DNA from: Streptomyces fradiae
GTDB taxonomy: Bacteria > Actinomycetota > Actinomycetes > Streptomycetales > Streptomycetaceae
Direction: 5' to 3'
DNA length: 64,000 bases
Assembly (NCBI RefSeq): GCF_041270065.1
Contig: NZ_CP065958.1
Location: 930,001 to 994,000 of the forward strand
Below, one piece after another: positions 26,483 to 35,648 of this stretch (the stretch's first letter is position 1; each line of letters opens with the position of its first letter). A program made the translations under genes and the position numbers. Under the pieces are notes generated by a model. The model saw only the letters and a program-made list of their open reading frames with translations, did no database searches and was not told the DNA's origin.

Positions 26483-26500
26483 CAGATATACGGATATCTG
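26483..26500. promoter_or_regulatory. AT-rich palindrome upstream of the HATPase gene
   Basis: CAGATATACGGATATCTG is a 7-4-7 perfect inverted repeat, conspicuously AT-rich for this genome, in the 158-bp gap between the HATPase start and the bioF stop. It probably binds a dimeric regulator; identity unknown. Confidence 0.5.
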
Positions 26501-26551
26501 TCGCCCGAAGCGGTGAACCGCACAGACGCTTGTACGTGTGGCCGTCCGGGC

Positions 26552-27751
26552 TCAGAGCGCCCCGGGCGGCGCCGTCCGTACGATCGTCGCCACCGCACGC
26601 TCGATCTCCGCGTCCGTGAGGTCCGCCCGTGCGGTCAGCCGCAGCCGGGAGATGCCGTCGGGCACCGACGGGGGCCGGAAGCAGCCCACGCCGAGGCCGA
26701 GTTCACGGCAGTCGGCGGCCCAGCGCAGCGCCTCCTCGGGGCCCGGGGCGCGTACCGAGACGACGGCCGCGTCGGGGTGCGCGGCGGTGAGGCCGGCGGC
26801 GGTGAGCAGCCGGTGCAGGGTGCGGGCGACGGTGCCGGCGCGGGCCGGCAGGGCGGACTCGGCGGCGATCAGGCGGAGGCTCGCGAGGGCCCCGCCGACC
26901 GCGGCCGGGGCGAGGCCGGTGTCGAAGATGAAGGTACGGGCGGCGTTGACCAGGTGCTCGATCACCCGGGCCGGGCCGAGCACCGCCCCGCCCTGGCTGC
27001 CCAGGGACTTGGACAGGGTGAGGGTCGCGACCACATCCGGGTCGCCCGCCAGGCCGGCCTCGTGGAGGGTGCCGCGGCCGCCGTCGCCGAGCACGCCGAA
27101 GCCGTGGGCGTCGTCGACGACCAGACCCGCGCCGTGCTCGCGGCAGGCCGCGGCGAGCCCGGGGAGCGGCGCCTTGTCCCCGTCCACCGAGAACACCGCG
27201 TCGCTGACCACGAGGGCCGGGCGGCCGGGGTGCGCGGCCAGGGTCTTGGCGACCGCCGCCGGATCGGCGTGCGGCACGACCGTGGTCTCGGCCCGGGCGA
27301 GCCGGCAGCCGTCGACGATGGAGGCGTGGTTGTCGGCGTCGGAGAGGATCAGGCCGTCGCGGAGGGACAGCGCGGTGAGCGCCGCCAGGTTGGCCGCGTA
27401 GCCGGAGGAGAAGACGAGCGCGGCCTCGAAGCCGCAGAACGCGGCGAGTTCCTGTTCGAGCCGGGCGTGCAGCCGGGTCGTGCCGGTGACCAGGCGGGAG
27501 CCGGTGGCGCCGGCGCCCCAGCGGCGGGCGGCCTCGGCGGCGGCCTCGGTGATCTCGGGGCGGCGGGTCAGACCGAGGTAGTCGTTGCTGGCCAGGTCGA
27601 GGAGTTCGGACTCGGCGGTCCGGGGCCGCAGGGTGCGCACCAGGCCGGCCGCCGCGCGCTGCCGGGCCGCCGTCTCGGTCCAGTCGAAGGCGGCCGGGCG
27701 CGGGCCCGCCCCCGCGGCGGGGTCCAGGGGGTCCTCGGCGTACGGCGGCAT
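26552..27751 (-). CDS. bioF: 8-amino-7-oxononanoate synthase
   Basis: 399-aa PLP enzyme condensing pimeloyl thioester with L-alanine, the first step of biotin ring assembly. Landmarks: [14 protein letters not shown] in the N-terminal part, the cofactor-binding [10 protein letters not shown], and the Schiff-base Lys in [20 protein letters not shown] precedes the ATG. It is divergent from bioBAD with 142 bp between the two starts, so the four biotin genes form one divergon; no bio regulator gene is in the neighbourhood. Confidence 0.95.
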   Translation of the reverse strand: MPPYAEDPLDPAAGAGPRPAAFDWTETAARQRAAAGLVRTLRPRTAESELLDLASNDYLGLTRRPEITEAAAEAARRWGAGATGSRLVTGTTRLHARLEQELAAFCGFEAALVFSSGYAANLAALTALSLRDGLILSDADNHASIVDGCRLARAETTVVPHADPAAVAKTLAAHPGRPALVVSDAVFSVDGDKAPLPGLAAACREHGAGLVVDDAHGFGVLGDGGRGTLHEAGLAGDPDVVATLTLSKSLGSQGGAVLGPARVIEHLVNAARTFIFDTGLAPAAVGGALASLRLIAAESALPARAGTVARTLHRLLTAAGLTAAHPDAAVVSVRAPGPEEALRWAADCRELGLGVGCFRPPSVPDGISRLRLTARADLTDAEIERAVATIVRTAPPGAL

Positions 27752-27893
27752 GGCGGGTCCTTTTGTAGGCAGCGCACAGACCCTAACCGGAACGGGCCGA
27801 GGTCAGGATGTGGCCATGCACACACCTCAATCGGCGTCGTTTGTTCGGATCCTCCTTGGCCAGGGGGCGGGCCGTAGGCCAGGATCAACGCTT

Positions 27894-29141
27894 ATGGACC
27901 TGCTGAACACGCTGGTGGAGAAGGGGCTGCGACGCGAGTCGCCGACCCGTGAAGAAGCGCTCGCCGTGCTGGCGACCTCCGACGACGAGCTGCTCGATGT
28001 GGTGAGCGCGGCCGGCAAGGTGCGCCGGCAGTGGTTCGGGCGACGGGTGAAGCTCAACTATCTCGTCAATCTGAAGTCCGGCCTGTGCCCCGAGGACTGC
28101 TCCTACTGTTCGCAGCGGCTCGGCTCGACGGCCGGGATCCTCAAGTACTCCTGGCTCAAGCCCGACGAGGCCTCGGCCGCGGCGGCCGCCGGTGTCGCCG
28201 GCGGCGCCAAGCGGGTCTGCCTGGTGGCGAGCGGCCGCGGCCCGACCGACCGGGACGTGGAGCGGGTCGGCAGGACCATCGAGGCGATCAAGGAGCAGAA
28301 CGAGGGCATCGAGGTCTGCGCCTGCCTCGGGCTGCTCTCCGACGGCCAGGCCGAGCGCCTGAAGGAAGCCGGCGCCGACGCGTACAACCACAACCTCAAC
28401 ACCTCCGAGGGCACGTACGGCGAGATCACCAGCACCCACACCTACGCGGACCGCGTGGACACCGTGCAGAAGGCGCACGGCGCGGGCCTGTCGGCCTGTT
28501 CGGGTCTGATCGCGGGCATGGGCGAGACCGACGAGGACCTGGTCGACGTGGTGTTCGCGCTGCGCGAGCTGGACTCGGACTCGGTGCCGGTCAACTTCCT
28601 CATCCCCTTCGAGGGCACCCCGCTCGCCAAGGAGTGGAACCTCACCCCGCAGCGCTGTCTGCGGATCCTCGCGATGGTGCGCTTCGTCTGCCCCGACGTG
28701 GAGGTCCGGATCGCGGGCGGCCGCGAGGTGCATCTGCGCTCCATGCAGCCGCTGGCCCTGAACATCGCCAACTCGATCTTCCTGGGCGACTATCTGACCA
28801 GCGAGGGCCAGGCCGGCCAGGCCGACCTGGACATGATCGCGGACGCCGGCTTCGAGGTGGAGGGCGCGGGTACGACCACGCTGCCCGCGCACCGGGCGGA
28901 CGTCGCGGCGGCCGCTGCGGCCGGCGCGGGCTGCGGTTCGCACGCCGAGGCGGGTGCGGGTGCGGGTGCGGGCTGCGGTTCGCACGCGGAGGCCGGGGGC
29001 GGTTGCGGTCCGTGCGGCGGGCACGCCGGGACGGACGCCCGGGCCGAGGAAGCGGCTCCGGCCGACGCGTCGGGCGCGCGCACGGACCTGGTGGCGGTGC
29101 GCCGCCGCGGCGCCGGTACGGACCTCGCGCCGAATGCGTAA
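27894..29141 (+). CDS. bioB: Biotin synthase with Cys/His-rich C-terminal tail
   Basis: 415-aa radical-SAM enzyme inserting sulfur into dethiobiotin. The SAM cluster ligands are Cys65, Cys69 and Cys72 (CPEDCSYC); the second-cluster ligands are in VCLVAS, VCACLG, SACSGL, with the Arg in VRIAGGRE. The core ends near residue 335; about 75 further residues include Cys347, His350, Cys361, His364, Cys371, Cys374 and His377 in two copies of GCGSHAEAG plus CGPCGGH, absent from the roughly 346-residue E. coli enzyme. The tail may hold metal or donate sulfur (speculation). The ATG at 27894 has AGGA upstream. It overlaps bioA by 8 bp. Confidence 0.95.
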   Translation: MDLLNTLVEKGLRRESPTREEALAVLATSDDELLDVVSAAGKVRRQWFGRRVKLNYLVNLKSGLCPEDCSYCSQRLGSTAGILKYSWLKPDEASAAAAAGVAGGAKRVCLVASGRGPTDRDVERVGRTIEAIKEQNEGIEVCACLGLLSDGQAERLKEAGADAYNHNLNTSEGTYGEITSTHTYADRVDTVQKAHGAGLSACSGLIAGMGETDEDLVDVVFALRELDSDSVPVNFLIPFEGTPLAKEWNLTPQRCLRILAMVRFVCPDVEVRIAGGREVHLRSMQPLALNIANSIFLGDYLTSEGQAGQADLDMIADAGFEVEGAGTTTLPAHRADVAAAAAAGAGCGSHAEAGAGAGAGCGSHAEAGGGCGPCGGHAGTDARAEEAAPADASGARTDLVAVRRRGAGTDLAPNA

Positions 29142-30423
29142 CACCGGTACCGCCGAACTCCTCGCCCTGGACCGGGCGCACGTCTGGCACCCGTACGGCC
29201 CGATGCCCGGCCGTACGGAACCGCTGGTCGTCGCGTCCGCGTCCGGGGTGAGGCTCCGGCTCGCCGAACCCGCCGAGGGGCACGCCGAGTTGGTGGACGG
29301 CATGTCCTCCTGGTGGTCGGCCGTGCACGGCTACAACCACCCGGTGCTCAACGAGGCCGCGCGCGGCCAGCTGGACCGGATGAGCCACGTCATGTTCGGC
29401 GGGCTCACCCACGAGCCGGCCGTGCGGCTCGCCGCGCGCCTGGTGGAGATCACCCCGGAGCCGCTGCGGCACGTCTTCCTCAGCGACTCCGGTTCGGTGG
29501 CGGTCGAGGTCGCCGCGAAGATGTGCCTGCAGTACTGGCGCTCGCTCGGCCGGCCCGCCAAGCGGCGGCTGCTGACATGGCGGGGCGGCTACCACGGCGA
29601 CACCTGGCAGCCGATGTCCGTCTGCGACCCCGAGGGCGGCATGCACGAGCTGTGGTCGGGGGTGCTCCAGAAGCAGGTCTTCGTGGACGCCCCGCCGGCG
29701 GAGTACGAGGAGTCGTACGCCGAGCAGCTGCGCGAGGCGATCGGGCGGCACGCCGACGAGCTGGCCGCGGTGATCGTGGAGCCGGTCGTGCAGGGCGCCG
29801 GCGGCATGCGCTTCCACAGCCCGGAGTACCTGCGGGTGCTGCGGGAGGCCTGCGACGCGCACGACGTGCTGCTCGTCTTCGACGAGATCGCCACCGGCTT
29901 CGGGCGCACCGGCGCGCTGTTCGCCGCCGACCACGCCGGGGTCGCCCCCGATGTGATGTGCCTCGGCAAGGCGCTGACCGGCGGCTATCTCTCGATGGCG
30001 GCGACGCTCTGCACGAGCCGGGTCGCCGACGGCATCTCGCGCGGCGAGGTCCCGGTACTCGCGCACGGCCCGACCTTCATGGGCAACCCACTGGCCTCCG
30101 CCGTGGCCCTGGCCTCGGTGGAGCTGCTCCTCGGCCAGGACTGGCAGGTCGAGGTCAAACGGATCGAGTCGGGCCTCCGCGAGGGCCTCGCCGAGGCCGC
30201 CGCCCTTCCCGGCGTCCGGGACGTGCGGGTGCTCGGCGCCATCGGCGTGGTCCAGCTCGACCACGACGTCGACATGCCCGCCGCCACCCGCGCGGCGGTC
30301 CGCGAGGGCGTGTGGCTGCGCCCGTTCCGCGACCTGATCTACACGATGCCGCCGTTCGTGACGGGCGACGAAGACGTGGCCCGGATCTGCGCGGCGGTCC
30401 GGGCGGCGGCCGCGGCGGGCTAG
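29134..30423 (+). CDS. bioA: Adenosylmethionine-8-amino-7-oxononanoate aminotransferase
   Basis: 429-aa class III aminotransferase using SAM as amino donor to make 7,8-diaminopelargonate. It has the BioA start [16 protein letters not shown], the [11 protein letters not shown] segment typical of BioA, the cofactor Asp in [13 protein letters not shown], and the Schiff-base Lys in [12 protein letters not shown]. The ATG at 29134 lies inside the bioB end (8-bp overlap), indicating coupling. It is followed by bioD 48 bp later. Confidence 0.96.
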   Translation: MRNTGTAELLALDRAHVWHPYGPMPGRTEPLVVASASGVRLRLAEPAEGHAELVDGMSSWWSAVHGYNHPVLNEAARGQLDRMSHVMFGGLTHEPAVRLAARLVEITPEPLRHVFLSDSGSVAVEVAAKMCLQYWRSLGRPAKRRLLTWRGGYHGDTWQPMSVCDPEGGMHELWSGVLQKQVFVDAPPAEYEESYAEQLREAIGRHADELAAVIVEPVVQGAGGMRFHSPEYLRVLREACDAHDVLLVFDEIATGFGRTGALFAADHAGVAPDVMCLGKALTGGYLSMAATLCTSRVADGISRGEVPVLAHGPTFMGNPLASAVALASVELLLGQDWQVEVKRIESGLREGLAEAAALPGVRDVRVLGAIGVVQLDHDVDMPAATRAAVREGVWLRPFRDLIYTMPPFVTGDEDVARICAAVRAAAAAG

Positions 30424-30471
30424 GGCCTGTCCCTCACCTCGGGTACGTACAAGAAGGAAAGGCTCCACCCC

Positions 30472-31188
30472 ATGACCGTCATCGTCGTCACCGGCACCGG
30501 CACCGAGATCGGCAAGACGATCGTCACCGCCGCGCTCGCCGCGGTGGCCACCGCCGACGGGCGTTCCGTCGCCGTGCTCAAGCCCGCTCAGACCGGCGTC
30601 GCGCCGGGCGAGGCGGGGGACGCGGACGAGGTCGTACGGCTCTCGGGCGCGGTGACGGGGGTGGAACTGGCCCGGTTCCCGGAGCCGTTGGCGCCGGGGA
30701 CCGCGGCCCGGCGGGCCGGGATGGCGCCGGTGCGCCCGGACGAGGTCGCCGCGGCGGCCCGGAAGCTGGCGGAGGAGCACGACCTGGTTCTGGTCGAGGG
30801 CGCGGGCGGGCTGCTCGTGCGCTTCGACGAGGAGGGCGGCACGCTCGCGGACGCGGCGGGGCTGCTCGGCGCGCCGGTGCTCGTGGTGGCGCCGGCCGGG
30901 CTCGGCACGCTCAACTCGACGGCCCTGACGGCGGAGGCGCTGCGGGCCCGCGGCATCGCGCAGCTGGGCGTGGTGGTCGGCAGCTGGCCGGCCGACCCGG
31001 ACCTCGCGGCCCGGTGCAACCTCGCGGACCTGCCGGAGGTGGCGGGCGCGCCGCTGCTCGGCGCCGTCCCGGCGGGCGCGGGCGCGCTGCCCCCTGAGGC
31101 CTTCCGGGCCGCGGCGGCCGGCTGGCTGGCGCCCGCGCTGGGCGGCACCTGGGACGCGGCGGAGTTCGCGGCGACGTCACGGCCCTGA
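30472..31188 (+). CDS. bioD: Dethiobiotin synthetase
   Basis: 238-aa ATP-dependent carboxylase closing the ureido ring. The P-loop-like [11 protein letters not shown] is at the N-terminus, followed by KPAQTGV and [20 protein letters not shown] is 15 nt before the ATG. It is the last gene of bioBAD; a VOC gene starts 19 bp after its stop and may be read through. Confidence 0.96.
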   Translation: MTVIVVTGTGTEIGKTIVTAALAAVATADGRSVAVLKPAQTGVAPGEAGDADEVVRLSGAVTGVELARFPEPLAPGTAARRAGMAPVRPDEVAAAARKLAEEHDLVLVEGAGGLLVRFDEEGGTLADAAGLLGAPVLVVAPAGLGTLNSTALTAEALRARGIAQLGVVVGSWPADPDLAARCNLADLPEVAGAPLLGAVPAGAGALPPEAFRAAAAGWLAPALGGTWDAAEFAATSRP

Positions 31189-31207
31189 CCTCCTTACCCT
31201 GGGCGGC

Positions 31208-31555
31208 ATGCGACGCGCCCGTGTTCAGGAAATCGTCTTCGACTGCGCCGATCCGGCCGCCCTCGTGCGGTTCTGGGCGGCGCTCCTCGGCGGGGCTCCG
31301 GTCGACCGGAGCCCCGACTGGTCGTACGTCGACCCGCCGGGGTTCGTACGGATCGCCTTCCAGCGGGTGCCGGAGGGCAAGGCGGTGAAGAACCGCCTCC
31401 ATCTGGACGTCGAGGTGGACGATCCGGTCGCGGCGGCGGACGAGGCGCTGGCGCTCGGGGCGCGCCGCTCCGGCGGGATCGTGACCGACGAGCAGGGCTC
31501 GTTCCAGGTGATGCACGACCCGGAGGGCAACGAGTTCTGCTTCGTGACGGGGTAG
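31208..31555 (+). CDS. Small VOC-family protein
   Basis: 115-aa vicinal-oxygen-chelate fold protein: QEIVFDCADPAALVRFWAALL, then FQRVPEGKAVKNRLHLDVEV and the C-terminal DPEGNEFCFVTG. It resembles the protein at 6156-6668 but is shorter. Metal-dependent lyase, dioxygenase or antibiotic-binding roles are all possible; substrate unknown. It starts 19 bp after bioD. Confidence 0.82.
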   Translation: MRRARVQEIVFDCADPAALVRFWAALLGGAPVDRSPDWSYVDPPGFVRIAFQRVPEGKAVKNRLHLDVEVDDPVAAADEALALGARRSGGIVTDEQGSFQVMHDPEGNEFCFVTG

Positions 31556-31616
31556 GTTCGGGGGCGGGGCAGGGCTGTCGGTGACGGCCCGAGGTCGTCA
31601 ACGAGGGGATTCCGCC

Positions 31617-32489
31617 GTGCAGTTGCCGTTCCGCTTCGCCGTCAACATGCTCACCCCCGGCTCCGCCGACGAGTGGCGGACCCGCTGCCGCCGGGCGGAG
31701 GAGCTCGGCTACGACCTGATCCTGGTGGCCGACCATCTGGGCATGCCCGCGCCGTTCCCGTCCCTGGTGGCGGCCGCCGCGGCGACCGCCCGGCCGCGGC
31801 TCGGCACCTTCGTCCTGAACGCGGCCTTCTGGAACCCGGTGCTGCTCGCCCGCGAGGTGACGACCACGGCCGCGCTCACCGGCGGCCGGCTCGAACTCGG
31901 GCTCGGCACCGGCTACGTACCGGCCGAGCACGAGCGCGCGGGCATCCCGTTCCTGCCGCCGCGCGAGCGGGTGGACCATCTGACCCGGGTGGTCGAGGAG
32001 CTGGCGGGGGCGCTCGCGGGCGCCGAGGGGACGCCGCGGGTCGGTCTGACGATCGGCGGCAACGGCAACCGGGTGCTGCGGCTGGCGGCCCGGCACGCCG
32101 ATGTGATGGCGTTCTCCGGCGGCCGCTTCGACGGCGACGCGCCGACGGTGCTGACCGCCGAGGAGCTGGCGCAGCGGGTCGAGGCCTTCGCGGGCTTCGA
32201 GAAGGAGACGGGCCGCCCGGTGCCGGCCGAGCGCAATCTGCTGATCCAGCGGGTGCTCGTGACGGAGGACCGGGCCGCGGCGGCGGCCGGGTTCGCGGCG
32301 GTCGTGCCGTACCTCAGCGAGGAGCAGGTCCTGGAGCTGCCGATCGTGCTGATCGGCACGGTGCGGGAGATCGTGGACCGGCTGCACGCGCTGCGCGAGC
32401 GCTACGGCTTCTCGTACTTCACGGTGCTCGACGAGGCGATGGAGGCCTTCGGCCCGGTGCTCGCGGAGCTGCGCGGGAGGGCGGACTGA
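31617..32489 (+). CDS. LLM-class (F420-dependent type) oxidoreductase
   Basis: 290-aa luciferase-like TIM-barrel protein. Start FRFAVNMLTPGSADEW, AEELGYDLILVADHLGMPAP and the flavin/F420-binding ELGLGTGYVPAEHERAGIPF (in part) are typical of the F420-dependent branch (TIGR03621-like). A GTG at 31617 preceded by GAGGGGA is the preferred start; an in-frame ATG at 31581 is an alternative. The substrate is unknown. Confidence 0.87.
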   Translation: MQLPFRFAVNMLTPGSADEWRTRCRRAEELGYDLILVADHLGMPAPFPSLVAAAAATARPRLGTFVLNAAFWNPVLLAREVTTTAALTGGRLELGLGTGYVPAEHERAGIPFLPPRERVDHLTRVVEELAGALAGAEGTPRVGLTIGGNGNRVLRLAARHADVMAFSGGRFDGDAPTVLTAEELAQRVEAFAGFEKETGRPVPAERNLLIQRVLVTEDRAAAAAGFAAVVPYLSEEQVLELPIVLIGTVREIVDRLHALRERYGFSYFTVLDEAMEAFGPVLAELRGRAD

Positions 32490-32558
32490 GCCGGACCGGA
32501 GGACTGAGCGGACCACGGACCGAAACGCGGTCGACGGCGGGCGACGGCCGGTGGTGGG

Positions 32559-32996
32559 ATGGCGGCCATGGACGATCTTCGGATACGGGCCGCGGTAGCG
32601 GCCGACATCGACGCCGTGCTCGCCTTCTGGCGGGCCGCGGCCGAGGGCACCAGCATCAGCGACGACCCGGCCGGCGTGACCCGGCTCGTCGAGCGCGACC
32701 CGGAGGCCCTGCTGCTCGCCGAGCGCGCGGACGGCGAGCTGGTCGGCACGGTGATCGCCGGCTTCGACGGCTGGCGCTGTCACCTCTACCGGCTCGCCGT
32801 CCACCCGGAGCACCGGCGACGCGGGATCGGGGGCGCGCTGCTGCGCGCGGCCGAGGAGCGCTTCGTACGGCTGGGCGGGCGGCGCGCGGACGCGATGGTG
32901 CTCGACCGGAACGAGCTGGGCCGGGCCGCGTGGCGGGCGGCGGAGTACGGCCCGGAGGAGCAGTGGACGCGCTGGGTGAAGCCGCTGCCGGCCTGA
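32559..32996 (+). CDS. GNAT-family N-acetyltransferase
   Basis: 145-aa acetyl-CoA-dependent acetyltransferase. The acetyl-CoA pyrophosphate-binding loop is HPEHRRRGIGGALL (residues about 83-96), preceded by YRLAV and followed by the C-terminal AMVLDRNELGRAAWRAAEYG, resembling YpeA/RimI-like small-molecule acetyltransferases. There is no strong ribosome binding site; ATG at 32568 is an alternative start. Confidence 0.88.
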   Translation: MAAMDDLRIRAAVAADIDAVLAFWRAAAEGTSISDDPAGVTRLVERDPEALLLAERADGELVGTVIAGFDGWRCHLYRLAVHPEHRRRGIGGALLRAAEERFVRLGGRRADAMVLDRNELGRAAWRAAEYGPEEQWTRWVKPLPA

Positions 32997-33116
32997 GCGG
33001 CCGCAACCCCCTTTGCCGGTCCTTTACCATGGGTGTCCGTATCCGATTCTTCGTACCCGATCATCCGGTCGTCCGACCGTAGGAATCGTCAGACTGAAAG
33101 GTGTGAGCGTCCGCCC

Positions 33117-33230
33117 ATGGGCGAGCCTCCCAGTAGCCGTTCCCCGATCCGCCCCCGCGGCCGACACCGCGCGGTCCTCCCCTCCCTGACTGATCATGGG
33201 ACTCACCCGGGGACGGAGGTGAACCGATGA
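33117..33230 (+). CDS. Possible leader peptide upstream of a CNNM/CorC gene
   Basis: A 37-codon frame from ATG 33117, starting MGEPPSSRSPIRPRG and ending TEVNR, whose TGA overlaps the start codon of the next gene (ATGA). GAAAGGTGTGAG lies upstream of its ATG. The ATG itself sits in the palindrome GCCCATGGGC. It could be a translated regulatory leader, but composition alone does not prove coding. Confidence 0.25.
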   Translation: MGEPPSSRSPIRPRGRHRAVLPSLTDHGTHPGTEVNR

Positions 33231-34567
33231 CCGAGGTACTGCTGCTCCTGGTGGCGCTGCTGCTCGCCGTCGCCTGTGGCGCGTTCGTGGCGGCGGAGTT
33301 CTCGCTGACGACCGTCGAGCGGGGCGAGCTCGAAGCCGCCGCGGAGCGCGGCGAGCGCGGCGCGGCCGGCGCCCTGAAGGCGGTCCGGTCGCTCACCTTC
33401 CAGCTCTCCGGCGCCCAGCTCGGCATCACCGTGACCAATCTGGTCGTCGGCATGCTCTCCGAGCCGTCGATCTCGAAGCTGATCGAGGGCCCGGTCGAGG
33501 CACTCGGCCTGTCCCCCGAGGTCGCCTCCTCGGTGGCCCTGGTCATCGGCACCGGCCTGTCGACGGTGGTCCTGATGGTGATCGGCGAGCTGGTCCCCAA
33601 GAACTGGGCGATCTCCTCGCCGCTGGCCGTCGCCAAGGTCGTCGGGACCCCGCAGCGGTACTTCACCGCCGCCTTCAAGCCGCTGATCAGCCATCTGAAC
33701 AACTCGGCCAACCGCATCCTGCGCCGCCTCGGCCTGGAGCCCACCGAGGAGCTGGCCTCCGCCCGCTCCCCGAAGGAGCTGGTGGCCCTGGCCCGGCACT
33801 CGGCGAAGGAGGGCGCTCTGGAGGCGGACACGGCCGAGCTGTTCGTGCGCACCCTGAACCTGGCGGAGCTGACCGCGGAGAACGTGATGACCCCGCGCGT
33901 CCAGGTCACCGCCCTGGACGTGCAGGCCACCGCCGAGGACGTGCTGAACGCGACCCGCGCGACCGGTCTGAGCCGCTTCCCCGTCTACCGCGGCAGTCTC
34001 GACTCGGTCGTCGGCATCGCGCACGTCAAGGACGTGCTCGCGATACCGGCCGACGCACGGCCGCGCCGCTCGGTCGGCGACATCGTGCGCGAGCCGCTGC
34101 TCGTGCCGGAGAGCCTGACCGTGGACCGGCTGCTCGACCGCCTGTCCGGGAAGCAGACGATGGCCGTCGTCATCGACGAGTACGGCGGCACGGCCGGCGT
34201 CGCGACCCTGGAGGACATCGTCGAGGAGGTCGTCGGCGAGGTCCGCGACGAGCACGACCCGCACGAGACGCCGGACCTGGCGCCGGCGGGCGAGGACACC
34301 GACGGCCGCGCGCTGTGGTCGGCGGACGGCGCCGCCCGCACCGACCAGCTGGCGACGATCGGCCTGAGGGTGCCGGAGGGCCCGTACGAGACCCTGGCGG
34401 GCGTGCTCGCCACCGTGCTCGGCCGGATCCCGGCCAACGGCGACAGCGTGGAGCTGGCCGGCTGGCGGCTCGACGTGGTGGACGCCTCCGGGCGCCGGGC
34501 GGCCCGCGTGCTGCTGCACGCCCCGCTCCCGCACTCCGGCGAGACGGACGGGGAGGCCGGCCGATGA
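33227..34567 (+). CDS. CNNM/CorC (hemolysin-C family) membrane protein, first of a pair
   Basis: 446-aa protein with the layout DUF21 transmembrane domain (about residues 1-190, three to four helices, including GELVPKNWAISSP), a CBS pair (ENVMTPRVQVTALDV to IDEYGGTAGVATLEDIVEEVVGEV) and a C-terminal CorC/HlyC domain (VPEGPYETLAGVLATVLGRIP). Relatives such as MpfA transport or export Mg2+; the hemolysin name is historical. Preceded by GGACGGAGGTGA. The end overlaps the second paralogue by 4 bp (ATGA). Confidence 0.92.
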   Translation: MTEVLLLLVALLLAVACGAFVAAEFSLTTVERGELEAAAERGERGAAGALKAVRSLTFQLSGAQLGITVTNLVVGMLSEPSISKLIEGPVEALGLSPEVASSVALVIGTGLSTVVLMVIGELVPKNWAISSPLAVAKVVGTPQRYFTAAFKPLISHLNNSANRILRRLGLEPTEELASARSPKELVALARHSAKEGALEADTAELFVRTLNLAELTAENVMTPRVQVTALDVQATAEDVLNATRATGLSRFPVYRGSLDSVVGIAHVKDVLAIPADARPRRSVGDIVREPLLVPESLTVDRLLDRLSGKQTMAVVIDEYGGTAGVATLEDIVEEVVGEVRDEHDPHETPDLAPAGEDTDGRALWSADGAARTDQLATIGLRVPEGPYETLAGVLATVLGRIPANGDSVELAGWRLDVVDASGRRAARVLLHAPLPHSGETDGEAGR

Positions 34568-35583
34568 TCGTGGTCCAGTTGCTGATCGGCCTGGCGACCC
34601 TGGTCGTCAACGCCTTCTTCGTCGGCGCCGAGTTCGCCCTGATCTCGGTCCGCCGCAGTCAGATCGAGCCGCTCGCGGAGTCCGGCGACCGCCGGGCGCG
34701 CAGCGTCGTCTGGGGCCTGGAGCACGTCTCCGCGCTGCTCGCGGCGGCCCAGCTCGGCATCACCCTGTGCACCCTGGTGCTCGGCATCGTGGCCGAGCCG
34801 GCCATCGCGAGCATGCTGGAGCCGCTGTTCGACGCGGTCGGCGTGCCGCACGGCCTGGTGCACCCGATCTCGTTCGTGATCGCGCTGTCCCTCGCCACGT
34901 ATCTGCACATGCTGCTCGGCGAGATGGTCCCGAAGAACATCGCGCTCGCCGAGCCGACCCGCTCGGCGCTTCTGCTGGGTCCGCCGCTCGTGACCCTGGC
35001 GCGGGCCCTGAAGCCGGTGATCTTCGCGATCAACGCCTTCGCCAACGGGATCCTGAAGCTGCTGCGGGTGGACGCCAAGGGCGAGGTCGCGGCGACCTTC
35101 TCGGACGACGAGCTGGCCCGGATGGTCACCGACGCCGGGGACGCGGGGCTGCTCGACGACCGGGCGGCCGAGCGGCTGCACGACGCCCTGGAGCTGGGCC
35201 GGCGCCCGGTGCGGGACGTCGTGATGCCGCTGGAGAAGGTCGTGTACGCGGAGACGGACACCACCCCCGAGCAGCTGGAGGCGCTCTCCGCGCGGACCGG
35301 TTTCTCGCGCTTCCCGGTGGTCGACGAGGGCCGCCGGATCCTCGGCTACCTCCATGTGAAGGACGCCCTGGACGTCACCCCGCGCGATCTGCGGTTCCCG
35401 GTGACGGCGCTGCGGCCGATCGCCCGGGTGCGGGCGGCGACGCCGATGGACGACGTGCTGACCGCGATGCGGCGCAGCCGGACCCATCTGGCGGCGGTCA
35501 TCGACGAGGACGGCAAGCTGGCCGGCCTGGTGACGATGGAGGACGTGCTGCGCGAGCTGGTGGGCCGGCCCGCCGGCTCGTGA
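34564..35583 (+). CDS. CNNM/CorC-family membrane protein, second of a pair
   Basis: 339-aa paralogue of the preceding protein: DUF21 membrane domain (VVNAFFVGAEFALISVRRSQIE, quoted in part; LGEMVPKNIALAEPTRSA) and a CBS pair (FSRFPVVDEGRRILGYLHVKD to HLAAVIDEDGKLAGLVTMEDVLRELVG, in part). It lacks the C-terminal CorC/HlyC domain, ending right after the second CBS motif. The two probably form a heteromeric divalent-cation transporter with CBS-domain nucleotide regulation (inference). A strong terminator follows. Confidence 0.92.
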   Translation: MIVVQLLIGLATLVVNAFFVGAEFALISVRRSQIEPLAESGDRRARSVVWGLEHVSALLAAAQLGITLCTLVLGIVAEPAIASMLEPLFDAVGVPHGLVHPISFVIALSLATYLHMLLGEMVPKNIALAEPTRSALLLGPPLVTLARALKPVIFAINAFANGILKLLRVDAKGEVAATFSDDELARMVTDAGDAGLLDDRAAERLHDALELGRRPVRDVVMPLEKVVYAETDTTPEQLEALSARTGFSRFPVVDEGRRILGYLHVKDALDVTPRDLRFPVTALRPIARVRAATPMDDVLTAMRRSRTHLAAVIDEDGKLAGLVTMEDVLRELVGRPAGS

Positions 35584-35601
35584 CGCCGTACGGCGGACAC
35601 A

Positions 35602-35641
35602 CGAAGGGCCCCCGGGACGCGACCGTCCCGGGGGCCCTTCG
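35602..35641. terminator. Strong bidirectional terminator after the CNNM pair
   Basis: Perfect 17-bp inverted repeat starting CGAAGGGCCCCCGGG with a 6-nt loop, placed between convergent genes ending at 35583 and 35649. Confidence 0.92.
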
Positions 35642-35648
35642 CTGTGCT

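Noticed and set aside
27585..27893. N-terminal extension of BioB by about 100 residues
   Set aside because: The extension overlaps the bioF start region antisense, has no BioB similarity, and the ATG at 27894 matches the family start.
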